Source: JARRQB01 sp965368585
Lineage (GTDB): Bacteria; Pseudomonadota; Gammaproteobacteria; Chromatiales; Chromatiaceae
NCBI GenBank assembly: GCA_965368585.1
Contig: CBDUNM010000010.1
Span: 1 to 64,000 of the forward strand
Reading direction: 5' to 3'
Length of the DNA: 64,000 bases
The notes below the pieces were generated by a model. That model was not told where the DNA came from. It was given only the letters and a program-made list of their open reading frames with translations, and searched no databases. Within the stretch, counting starts at the first letter, position 1. Every line of letters starts with the position of its first letter. The position numbers and the translations under genes are program-made. This document shows positions 43,593-52,687 of this stretch, piece by piece.

Positions 43593-43777
43593 GAACTACA
43601 GATCGATGGGGCGCCCGATCGGTCGCGTCTACGGGTGTGCTTGGTTCCGGCTCTGATCGTTCCGCCCGCGGAACTAAATTCCCGACTCGTTGTTGGGCGT
43701 GAGCAATCAGGCTGATCGGGAGTAGAATCACGCGCCATCGTTCCTGGCGGAAAGCCGGTGTTAAGGGGTTAAAGGTT

Positions 43778-45772
43778 TTGAACACCTACCAAGTTCCAAG
43801 TGTTGAACTGATTCAGGGTCCGACGGCGACGCATCCTGCCCACCCGGTGCGATGGCGGCGCTGGAAGGTATTTCTCGGCGTTCTGTTGGCGGCGTCGGTG
43901 ATCGGCCTCGCCGTCGTCTACGGGCGCACGCCGCTGTATCGTGCGTCAGCGTCCGTTTTGACCGTCAAACCTAAGGCGGTGGATGCGCGCAGCGCAGAGG
44001 CCGATGCCGAGCACGTCGCGATTCAAGGGCGTTTGCTGCTCGGCGAGGATCTGTTGGGGCGGTTGGCCGCGGTACTCAGCGCCGACGGCCACGCTGATAT
44101 CGCTGATGTCGACTCGCTCAGGGCCATGTTGTCCGCGATACCGGTCCCGGAAACCAATCTCCTGGAGCTGCGCGCACAAGGCGCTGACCCGCAGCAACTC
44201 CAGCATGCGGTCAATTCCTGGGCGGCGACCTACGAAACGTTTCGTGCGGAAGAAATAGAGGCGGCGACGGGGCGCACGACGGCCGAACTCGAGGAAGAAC
44301 AGGCCTCGTTGCAGGCCAAGATCGACGCTGCCCGGCGTGACTTGCTCGCATTTCGCGAGGCGCACGACATCGTGAGTCTCGAGCGCGACGAGAATCACAA
44401 TCTTGCACGCCTCAAGGGATTGAACGAGTCGCTGAACAAGGCCCGCGATCGGCTCGTCGAGGCCAATGCGAAATACGTCGCCATCCAGGACGCCATCGCT
44501 AAGGGCGAGACCGTGGTACCGCCGGAGTACAAGTCCGAACTGACAAAGAAGCAGCTCGAAGTCGAGCGTCTGCGCGACCAGATTCACGACCTGAACCAGA
44601 AGTTCACTCCGCGCTACATGGAACGCGACCCCGCGTTGAAGGCGTTGCCGGCTGAACTGCACGAGCTGGAGCGGGACCTGGCGCGTGCCACGCGTATCGG
44701 CCAGCGTACGGTCGTCGACGAGGCGCAGCAGGACATCGATACGGCTCGTGGTGCGGTTGCGTCCCTGGAAATGCAACTTGCTGAGCACCAGCAAAAGGTG
44801 CAGGTGTTCACTGACCGCTTCAAGGAGTTCAAGTCTCTGGAGGAGGGTCTGGCGCGACTTGAATCGCTCTACGGTGACAGTGAAGAGCGTCTGGCCAAGA
44901 TACAGGTGCGCAACTTTAAAAAGTACCCCCCCATCCAGGTCGTCGACAGGGCCAGTGTGCCGACGCGGCCTGTTTATCCGAACTACGAGCGGGATTTGCT
45001 GATCGCACTCGGCGTCGCCTTGGTGCTCGCGCTGTTCGCGACCTGGCTGCTCGAATACCTCACCGGCCGCGCCAACGAGCCGCAAGGGCCTTACATGGGT
45101 ATGCGGATATACCCGCCCGCGCAGGGGCCGCAGTTGAGCGGTGGCGAGGTGACCGGGGTTCTGAGTAGTCAAGCGGCGCCGGCAGCCGCCAGTTTGGCGC
45201 ACCAGGCGGCACCGACCGCCGCGGCCTCTGCGCTGCCTGCCAATTTACCCGTCATGCCGCGCGAACTCGCGCTACCCGAGGTCCAGGCGCTGCTCGATTC
45301 CGCCGACGAGTTGACCGGTGGATATTGCGCGCTGCTGCTTTCCGGGGTGTCGCCGGTCGAGCTGCCGCTGATGCATGCCCCCTGTATCGACCACGATGCA
45401 GGGGTGGTTTCCGTCCCCGGTGCCTATCCCAGAGACCTGGAAGTCGGTGCGGGCGCCTGGCAACGCTTACACGCTTTCGTTGCCCGCCTTTCCAGAGGCT
45501 CCTTGAGCTTGCCGACGGAAGAGCTCGATGCGAATCTGGCGGTGGCGGCAGCCGATGCAGGCGTTGCCCACCCGGTCTCGGTCACTGCGACCGCGCTTTG
45601 GCATAGCTATGTCCTGTTCCTGGTCAGGCAAGGCGTTCGCTTGTCCGATCTGCCACAGCGGGTGGGCAATCTGACCCCTGATCTGCAGCTGGCGCTAGCC
45701 TATTTTTCCCCGCCGGGGGCCAATCGGTCCCTGTCGGCATCGAATTGGGTTTACCCCTTGCTCGCCGCCTGA
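43778..45772 (+). CDS. Wzz-type chain-length protein fused to a recombinase-like domain
   Basis: 664 residues. Residues 1-430 are a Wzz/GumC-type polysaccharide co-polymerase: membrane helix 30-49, a periplasmic coiled-coil part rich in Glu, Ala and Arg, the PxxP-like VVDRASVPTRPVYPNYERDLL and a second helix near 406-428. A Pro/Ala linker follows (about 430-490). Residues 495-660 are the odd part: LALPEVQALLDSADELTGGYCALLLSGVSPVEL and ALWHSYVLFLVRQGVRLSDLPQRVGNL resemble tyrosine recombinases with the arginines and second histidine replaced. No tyrosine-kinase Walker motif is present. The start appears to be TTG (43778). No glycan genes are near. Confidence 0.8.
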   Translation: MNTYQVPSVELIQGPTATHPAHPVRWRRWKVFLGVLLAASVIGLAVVYGRTPLYRASASVLTVKPKAVDARSAEADAEHVAIQGRLLLGEDLLGRLAAVLSADGHADIADVDSLRAMLSAIPVPETNLLELRAQGADPQQLQHAVNSWAATYETFRAEEIEAATGRTTAELEEEQASLQAKIDAARRDLLAFREAHDIVSLERDENHNLARLKGLNESLNKARDRLVEANAKYVAIQDAIAKGETVVPPEYKSELTKKQLEVERLRDQIHDLNQKFTPRYMERDPALKALPAELHELERDLARATRIGQRTVVDEAQQDIDTARGAVASLEMQLAEHQQKVQVFTDRFKEFKSLEEGLARLESLYGDSEERLAKIQVRNFKKYPPIQVVDRASVPTRPVYPNYERDLLIALGVALVLALFATWLLEYLTGRANEPQGPYMGMRIYPPAQGPQLSGGEVTGVLSSQAAPAAASLAHQAAPTAAASALPANLPVMPRELALPEVQALLDSADELTGGYCALLLSGVSPVELPLMHAPCIDHDAGVVSVPGAYPRDLEVGAGAWQRLHAFVARLSRGSLSLPTEELDANLAVAAADAGVAHPVSVTATALWHSYVLFLVRQGVRLSDLPQRVGNLTPDLQLALAYFSPPGANRSLSASNWVYPLLAA

Positions 45773-45920
45773 TCTTGCTCAATCTATGCAGTAGCACGGC
45801 GGGGCGAGCTATTGGTAAATCTGTGCCGGCAGGCGGTCGATCGTTCACGCAGAACAGCGTTGTTGCGGGCGGTACTGCGGTACGAGTGTCTATAACCATC
45901 AAGAACAGGAGAGGACTCTG

Positions 45921-47003
45921 ATGCAACGTCGTGATTTCTTGAAAAAGGCCGGTGCGGGGACGCTGGCGGTCGGTGTCGGTGTGGCCGGGGCGCAAGCCGC
46001 CCAAGCCAAAACGGAATACAAATGGAAAATGGTGACCACATGGCCGAAAAATTTTCCGGGCCTGGGTACCGGCGCGGAAAACCTGGCGCGCCTGATCACC
46101 GAGATGTCGGGTGGTCGAATCCAGGTCAAGGTGTACGGTGCAAGTGAGCTGGTGCCGGCGTTCGAAGTCTTCGATGCGGTTTCCCGCGGCACGGCCGAGA
46201 TGGGGCACGGCGCGGCCTATTACTGGAAAGGCAAGGCGCCGGCGGCGCAGTTCTTCGCGGCCATGCCGTTTGGCATGACGGCACAGGAATTCAACGGCTG
46301 GATCTATTACGGCGGCGGCCAGGCGCTGTGGGACGAACTGTATGCCCCGTTCGGCCTGATGGGGATGCCGGCGGGCAACACCGGGGTGCAGATGGGCGGG
46401 TGGTTCAACAAGGAGATCAACTCGTTGGAAGACCTCAATGGCCTCAAAATGCGCATCCCCGGTCTGGGCGGCGAGGTCTTGCAACGCCTCGGCGGCACGC
46501 CGATCAACCTGCCGGGGGGCGAGATCTTCACGTCGCTGCAATCGGGCAATATCGATGCTACCGAATGGGTGGGGCCCTACAACGACCAGGCGTTCGGTCT
46601 GTACAAGGCCGCGAAATTCTATTACTACCCCGGATTTCACGAGCCAGGCACCTGCCTGGAGGTCCTGGTAAACAAAAAGGCGTTCGAGGCGCTGCCGGGG
46701 GACCTGCAGTCGATCGTCGTCAACGCGGCCAAAGCGGTGAATATCGACATGTTGTCGGAGTACACAGTGCGTAACCCGGGGGCGCTCAAGCAGCTGGTCG
46801 AAGAGCACGGGGTGCAGCTGCGGCAGTTTCCCGCCGACGTACTGCAGGGGTTGCGCAAGGTGTCGGGCGAGGTCATGGACGAGGTCGCAAAAGGCGACCC
46901 GATGTCCGCGAAGGTGCACGCGGCGTATACCGCGTTTCTGGAGTCCGCGCGTCAGTATACCGATCTCTCCGAACTGGCCTACGTCAAGGCGCGCGACGAG
47001 TAA
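45921..47003 (+). CDS. TRAP-type substrate-binding protein (DctP family)
   Basis: 360 residues. A Tat signal (QRRDFLKKAGAGTLAVGVGVAGAQAAQA) is followed by the DctP fold: WPKNFPGLGTGAENLARLITEMSGGRIQVKVYGASELVPAFEVFDAV, then MRIPGLGGEVLQRLGGTPINLPGGEIFTSLQSGNIDATEWVGPYND, typical of the TakP-like branch that binds 2-oxo acids. It should deliver a carboxylate substrate to a TRAP permease, but no DctQ/M genes are beside it. ATG at 45921 with a GGAGAGG site. A hairpin follows the stop. Confidence 0.92.
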   Translation: MQRRDFLKKAGAGTLAVGVGVAGAQAAQAKTEYKWKMVTTWPKNFPGLGTGAENLARLITEMSGGRIQVKVYGASELVPAFEVFDAVSRGTAEMGHGAAYYWKGKAPAAQFFAAMPFGMTAQEFNGWIYYGGGQALWDELYAPFGLMGMPAGNTGVQMGGWFNKEINSLEDLNGLKMRIPGLGGEVLQRLGGTPINLPGGEIFTSLQSGNIDATEWVGPYNDQAFGLYKAAKFYYYPGFHEPGTCLEVLVNKKAFEALPGDLQSIVVNAAKAVNIDMLSEYTVRNPGALKQLVEEHGVQLRQFPADVLQGLRKVSGEVMDEVAKGDPMSAKVHAAYTAFLESARQYTDLSELAYVKARDE

Positions 47004-47010
47004 CCCGGAT

Positions 47011-47038
47011 GGTCGGGGGGGCGTTCCGCCCCCCGACC
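47011..47038 (+). terminator. Hairpin terminator after the TRAP gene
   Basis: Stem GGTCGGGGGG pairs with CCCCCCGACC, with CG/CG continuing above a bulged G and a TTC loop. It lies 8 bp after the TRAP stop and 8 bp before the hemW ATG. The T-tract is short (ggcacttt). Confidence 0.6.
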
Positions 47039-47046
47039 GGCACTTT

Positions 47047-48192
47047 ATGAACGTGCACATGCCTCCACTCAGCCTATATATCCACCTGCCGTGGTGCGTA
47101 CGGAAATGTCCCTATTGCGACTTCAATTCTCATGCGATGAAAAAGGGCGTCAATACCTGCGCCTACGTGGCCGCCGTGCTGAAGGATCTGGCGTTCGAGG
47201 TCGACCTTGGAATCGAGCGACCGGTTGACAGCATATTTATCGGCGGCGGGACTCCGAGCCTGTTTCCGGCGATTGATGTCGCGCGTCTGCTCGACGGCGT
47301 ACGGGAACTCGTTGCCATCGCAGGCGATTGTGAGATTTCGCTGGAGGCGAATCCGGGGGTGGTCGAAACGGGCCGGTTCGAAGGTTATCGCGCCGCCGGC
47401 GTGAACCGCTTGTCGATCGGGGTGCAGAGTCTCGACAATGCCAAACTGACCGCTTTGGGGCGTGTGCATACGGCGGACGACGCGTGCGCCGCGGTGGGCA
47501 TCGCCCGCGCGGCGGGCTTCGACCGGATCAACGTGGACATGATGTTCGGGTTACCGCGCCAGTCGGTGGCGGAAGGCGTGGACGATCTGGCGGCTGGCCT
47601 GGCGCTGGAGACTACGCACTTTTCGTGGTACCAGCTCACGCTGGAACCGAACACGCGCTTCTATCAGCATCCACCGCCCCTGCCCGAGGACGACGATCTG
47701 ATCGAATTGCAGGTCGCCGGGCAGGCGTTGCTGGTGAATAGCGGGTTTGAGCAATACGAAGTGTCGGCCTATGCCAAACCGGCTCACCGCTGCCGGCACA
47801 ATGAAAACTACTGGCGTTTCGGCGACTATATCGGTATCGGCGCCGGTGCGCACGGCAAACTGACCCTTGGAGATGGCCGCATCGTCCGCCGCTGGCGCGT
47901 GCGTCACCCTGACGATTATATGCGAAAGGCGGGCGGCCTATCTGCCGTGGCGGGTCAACGCACGCTGGACCCGGACGAAATGGGCGTCGAGTTCATGATG
48001 AACGCGTTACGACTCCGTGATGGTGTGGGCGAACACTTATTTCGGGAAAGAACGGGCCGCGACCTGGATACCATTCGATCCGGAGTGGATGAAGCCCGGC
48101 AGCGCGGTTTGCTGGCGAACGATGGATTGTATGCTACTGAACTGGGGTGGCGGTTTCTCAACGACCTGGTGGCCATTTTCGAACCGCTATGA
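47047..48192 (+). CDS. hemW: Radical SAM haem chaperone HemW
   Basis: 381 residues. The HemN-like cluster motif CVRKCPYC DF is near residues 17-25, followed by the SAM glycine-rich IFIGGGTPSLF and the HemW-type NRLSIGVQSLD. The C-terminal HemN domain holds NENYWRFGDYIGIGAGAHG. HemW inserts haem into respiratory enzymes and is not a coproporphyrinogen oxidase. ATG 47047; the stop overlaps the next ATG (ATGA). It starts a three-gene run with the CPXCG and Rof-like genes. Confidence 0.95.
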   Translation: MNVHMPPLSLYIHLPWCVRKCPYCDFNSHAMKKGVNTCAYVAAVLKDLAFEVDLGIERPVDSIFIGGGTPSLFPAIDVARLLDGVRELVAIAGDCEISLEANPGVVETGRFEGYRAAGVNRLSIGVQSLDNAKLTALGRVHTADDACAAVGIARAAGFDRINVDMMFGLPRQSVAEGVDDLAAGLALETTHFSWYQLTLEPNTRFYQHPPPLPEDDDLIELQVAGQALLVNSGFEQYEVSAYAKPAHRCRHNENYWRFGDYIGIGAGAHGKLTLGDGRIVRRWRVRHPDDYMRKAGGLSAVAGQRTLDPDEMGVEFMMNALRLRDGVGEHLFRERTGRDLDTIRSGVDEARQRGLLANDGLYATELGWRFLNDLVAIFEPL

Positions 48193-48380
48193 ACGAAGCG
48201 CTCGAGTCAGTTCCGGTGGTCTGCCCTTACTGTGGTGAATCGATCGAGCTGTTGGTCGACGCTTCCAGCGGCGACCAAGCCTATGTCGAGGATTGCAGCG
48301 TTTGCTGTCGTCCGATTGAATGTCGTTTGCACGTCGCGGGTGCCGGCGTAATGGTGGAGGTGGGTCGCGATGACGACTGA
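48189..48380 (+). CDS. CPXCG-motif cysteine-rich small protein
   Basis: 63 residues. It contains VVCPYCGESIELLVD and VEDCSVCCRPIECRL, two Cys pairs that should bind one zinc or iron atom, the pattern of the CPXCG family (rubredoxin-like zinc ribbon). Function is unknown. The ATG lies inside the hemW stop (ATGA) and the last 11 bases overlap the next gene, so the three are translated together. Confidence 0.9.
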   Translation: MNEALESVPVVCPYCGESIELLVDASSGDQAYVEDCSVCCRPIECRLHVAGAGVMVEVGRDDD

Positions 48381-48651
48381 GTACCAGCCGATTGAGTGCG
48401 ACAGGCACAGCGAAATGGAACTGCTGGCCATGCGGCGCGCCCGAGTGGATGCCCGCGTCGTCGGGCTGGCCGGGACCATTCGGGTCACCGTGTCCGATAT
48501 TGTCGTGAGGGACCGGGCGGAGTTCCTGGTGGTGGAACTGAGTGCCGGGGAGCGGTGTTGCTGGCGATTGGACCAGGTTGTTGCGTTGATCCCTGTCGCT
48601 CTCGACAGTGGTACGCGACCGAATCCCGTCACCAGCAAGAAATTAAAATAA
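48370..48651 (+). CDS. rof: Rof-like Rho-binding antiterminator
   Basis: 93 residues. The start TEYQPIECDRHSEMELLAMRRARV and later VRDRAEFLVVEL are the Rof/YaeO pattern (YQPI.CD....LEL). The E. coli protein binds Rho and blocks its RNA site, inhibiting Rho-dependent termination. The residues between are divergent, so this is a family-level call. ATG 48370; last gene of the hemW run. Confidence 0.85.
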   Translation: MTTEYQPIECDRHSEMELLAMRRARVDARVVGLAGTIRVTVSDIVVRDRAEFLVVELSAGERCCWRLDQVVALIPVALDSGTRPNPVTSKKLK

Positions 48652-48809
48652 CTATCTGTTATTAAAGCTTAAAAAGCGGGGAAACAGGGTCCCGAAAACG
48701 GCATCTAAATCCGCAAGACAAGCCCTGAAAGGTTGTGGTACGGTCAGCTATAAGACGGCCCAAACTAATAATAAACGGCCGTTGGCTGGGTAACTTTAGG
48801 GGCAAGCCG

Positions 48810-49172
48810 ATGCGCGCTAAGCACACGACTGAATTAGACTTCGACACCTGGGCTGATCTGGCCCGTACCGATCCCGATGAGTTCGAGCGGATGCGCCTGG
48901 AGGCGATCGACGCGTTTATCGAGAGCGTACCTGAGCGTAATCGCGAACGCTTGCGGCGTTTTCAGTGGCGCATCGACGTGGAGCGGCGACGTGCCAAGAC
49001 GCCGCTGGCCGCCTGCATTCGCTTGTCAAGCATGATGTGGCAGTCCTTGTTGGGCGATGGCGGCTTGCGCGACCGCTTTACATTGCTGGCGGCCTCGCTG
49101 CACGGTGAAGACGAAGGGTCGACGCGGCAGAAAGCGCAGGTGTTGGCATTCGTGAAACAGGGCTCCAGTTAA
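48810..49172 (+). CDS. DUF3135 domain protein
   Basis: 120 residues from ATG 48810 (GGGG about eight bases upstream); the open frame extends back to 48735. It contains the family pattern DFDTWADLARTDPDEFERMRLEAIDAFIESVPERNRERLRRFQWRIDVERRRAKTPLAACIRLSSMM. It is soluble, helical and Arg-rich. DUF3135 proteins have no known function. Separate transcript, 158 bp after rof. Confidence 0.85.
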   Translation: MRAKHTTELDFDTWADLARTDPDEFERMRLEAIDAFIESVPERNRERLRRFQWRIDVERRRAKTPLAACIRLSSMMWQSLLGDGGLRDRFTLLAASLHGEDEGSTRQKAQVLAFVKQGSS

Positions 49173-49536
49173 TCCGCGACGAATCCGACCTTTCGTTGGC
49201 ACGGCTGACCAGGTCGAAAGGGGTCCGCTATCCGGCCCTGATCTCACGATAACCGTATGGCGCGCGCCAGCGATAGCGCAGATTAATCACTGATCCTTGT
49301 CCTTGAGTGGTCGGCATTGCGAGCCTACAGCCAGTCCCTGACTGCCTGTGGCGAGTTACCCCACAGCCGCGCTATGCCGGTGATCGGTCGGGGTACGCAT
49401 CGGCCAGGGCCGTCGCGGGCCAAAAGTGGTTGTCGCCAATCCGGATATTTCTTACAATGCTCGGCTGGCCACACTGGTTCGCTAGGGTGGTCCGAAGAAC
49501 TATGCGAACACCACGGTAGATCGGCCGGAGTCGGAA
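49173..49536. other. Intergenic stretch upstream of rpmE
   Basis: About 360 bp. Contains the promoter at 49430-49458. No other gene or structure recognised. Confidence 0.5.
49430..49458 (+). promoter_or_regulatory. Sigma-70 promoter of rpmE
   Basis: TTGTCG-N17-TACAAT: four of six bases of the -35, five of six of the -10 and ideal 17-bp spacing. Predicted start is about 70 nt upstream of the rpmE ATG. Confidence 0.65.
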
Positions 49537-49737
49537 ATGAAAGCGGAAATCCACCCAGATTACAACGAGATCAACGTCAGCTGCAGTTGCGGTAATACCT
49601 TTGTAACCCGCTCCACGATGGGCCACGACCTCCAGGTCGAAGTCTGTTCTTCCTGTCATCCGTTCTTCACGGGCCAGCAGAAAATTGTGGATACCGCGGG
49701 ACGTGTCGATCAGTTTCGGAAGAAGTACCGGCGTTAG
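49537..49737 (+). CDS. rpmE: 50S ribosomal protein L31, zinc-binding type
   Basis: 66 residues. KAEIHPDYNEINVSCSCGNTFVTRST followed by VEVCSSCHPFFTGQQKIVDTAGRVDQFRKKY. The four cysteines (CSC and CSSC) bind zinc, so this is the zinc-containing form, which zinc starvation replaces with YkgM-type L31. ATG at 49537. Confidence 0.97.
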   Translation: MKAEIHPDYNEINVSCSCGNTFVTRSTMGHDLQVEVCSSCHPFFTGQQKIVDTAGRVDQFRKKYRR

Positions 49738-50745
49738 ATTCAGCTGCGCGCTTCGCGTGCTACCCTTCGCGATCCGCTGACTCAAGCGCCCCTGCACGAA
49801 AATATGGCGGGCGTGGCGTGCCTTAAACCGCGGCTACCGAAGAGTGCTGTGCGCGTCAGGAGACGCTCAATCCAGCGACTGCGATGGCGTTGCAACGGGC
49901 CGGTCGCGGCCATCGGCGCATATCGCGGCCGCTCCCGTTGCATTGACAATCGCTGTCGCACGTCTAAAATCACCGCTTGCTGCGTTGCAACAATTGTGCG
50001 GCGTTGAGGCCGACGGTTTCAGATGCATGGATGATCGCCAATCTCGATCATCAACATGTCCGGGCGTCTCAGCGCTGTCCCGAGGGATCAGGTCCGGAAC
50101 CGTGGACGTCGCCGTCACCAAACCGTTGCGACACAGCGGACCCCGCAACGCCGGTAGGTTCTGCGCTCGAACAAGACTTGAGCGAACAATCGAATAACCC
50201 GTCTGTCAAAACGGTCGGCATGACGCCTTGACTGTCGCACTGCTGCGGGGTCAGTGGGTAGATCTACCCGCGGCGTTAAGTCTGACGCCGTTGCAGATGG
50301 GCTTGGGTCGTCGCATAGTTGACTGAACCAGCCTGCTTATTGCACGAAGGGTCTGGAAGCAGGACGTGCCGGGTAAAGCGGGCGGGGTGATCGGCCTCGG
50401 AAGTATTGTCGCCGTCATGGTTCGATGGAGATCGACCCAACTGCAAAGCGCAATGTGGCTTGAGCGCAAACAGGAAACGCGTCGCCGGAGCGGTTTGTCC
50501 CTGATGAAAGCAGAGGTGTTGGAAATATCGCAGCCACTGTGCAGAAGTCGGTCCGCCTTCGCGCAAAGGGCGGGTTTAGCGGCGGGCGATGACGAAAGCC
50601 GTACCAGGATGTTTCCACGCGGCGCCAACCAATCGCGCCATGCAGGGAAATACCGGCGTGGAACGACTCGTAAAATGAGCACTCGATATGCCGGGATGCC
50701 CCGTCGATCAGTGGTTTATCACATAGAAAAGACAGGAGCGGTGAT
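49738..50745. other. 1-kb gene-free stretch
   Basis: No recognisable gene between rpmE and gltA. Short frames on both strands give no family pattern and none is confidently coding. It could be a decayed gene beyond recognition or a long regulatory region. The gltA promoter must lie near its right end. Confidence 0.5.
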
Positions 50746-52037
<1,292 letters not shown>

Positions 52038-52041
<4 letters not shown>

Positions 52042-52682
52042 TCCGGCGCGTCGCAGCCCGGTCGGATGGTGGAGCCGCGATCGCCGTTGAGAAGCGATAC
52101 GACTTCATCGACCGACCCGGCGCGCAACGGCTTGTCCTGGTCCTGGGTGTAGAGGGTTTCCCGTCGATCTGCCGGGGTGAGTACGATCAACTTGACGCCC
52201 GCATCGCCGGCGCGAAAGCTGAAGCAAGGCCGATAGTCCTGCCTGTTCTGGGAAAAGTTGACTCGAGCTTCTCTCGAATGCCACGGAATGCCTTTGTCGG
52301 TGAGTTGGAAAATCACCTCTTCGGGTGTATCGGCATCCAGTAACAGTGTGATCTCCGAATGCAGGTCAGCCGTTCCCTCCAGCACCGGACCGATCAAACG
52401 CGGCCGGAAAGCGTGCAGCTCGTGCATAGCCTCGATTGCCGTGCGCAGCAATCGCACCAAGGCGGCGGATTGTCGGGGGGCATGAAAAAGCCGTTGCCGT
52501 TCCCGCAATGCGTTCTCGACATCACCCAAACCAGGCCAGCGTTTGGCATTGCGCACCCCCAGTCGCTCGGCCGCCTTGCGGCGCGCACTCTCAAGGTCCG
52601 TACTGCCGAATTCCGCCGCGATGCGCGCAGCTTCTATTGCTATACGCTGCGCCAATCCGCCCGGTGGCTTACCTTTGCTCAA
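52038..52682 (-). CDS. Conserved hypothetical protein with nucleotidyltransferase-like core
   Basis: 214 residues from TTG 52682; no ATG precedes the conserved region. N-terminal helices (LAQRIAIEAARIAAEFGSTDLESARRKAAERLGV) lead to FRPRLIGPVLEGTADLHSEITLLLDADTPEEVIFQL, which looks like a nucleotidyltransferase fold (G-V-L-G-T-A...D), then VNFSQNRQDYRPCFSFRAGDAGVKLIVLTPADRRE. Relatives are often labelled UDP-N-acetylmuramate-alanine ligase, which the sequence does not support: no Mur ligase ATP motif is present. Five bases downstream of mrcA; likely cotranscribed with it. Confidence 0.75.
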
Positions 52683-52687
52683 GGACG

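Noticed and set aside
43946..45202. 418-codon minus-strand open frame across the Wzz-type gene
   Set aside because: Shadow of the long coiled-coil coding region; composition biased to Leu, Arg and Val with no domain.
45624..47060. 478-codon minus-strand open frame across the TRAP gene
   Set aside because: Opposite strand of a certain gene; no ribosome site or recognisable domain.
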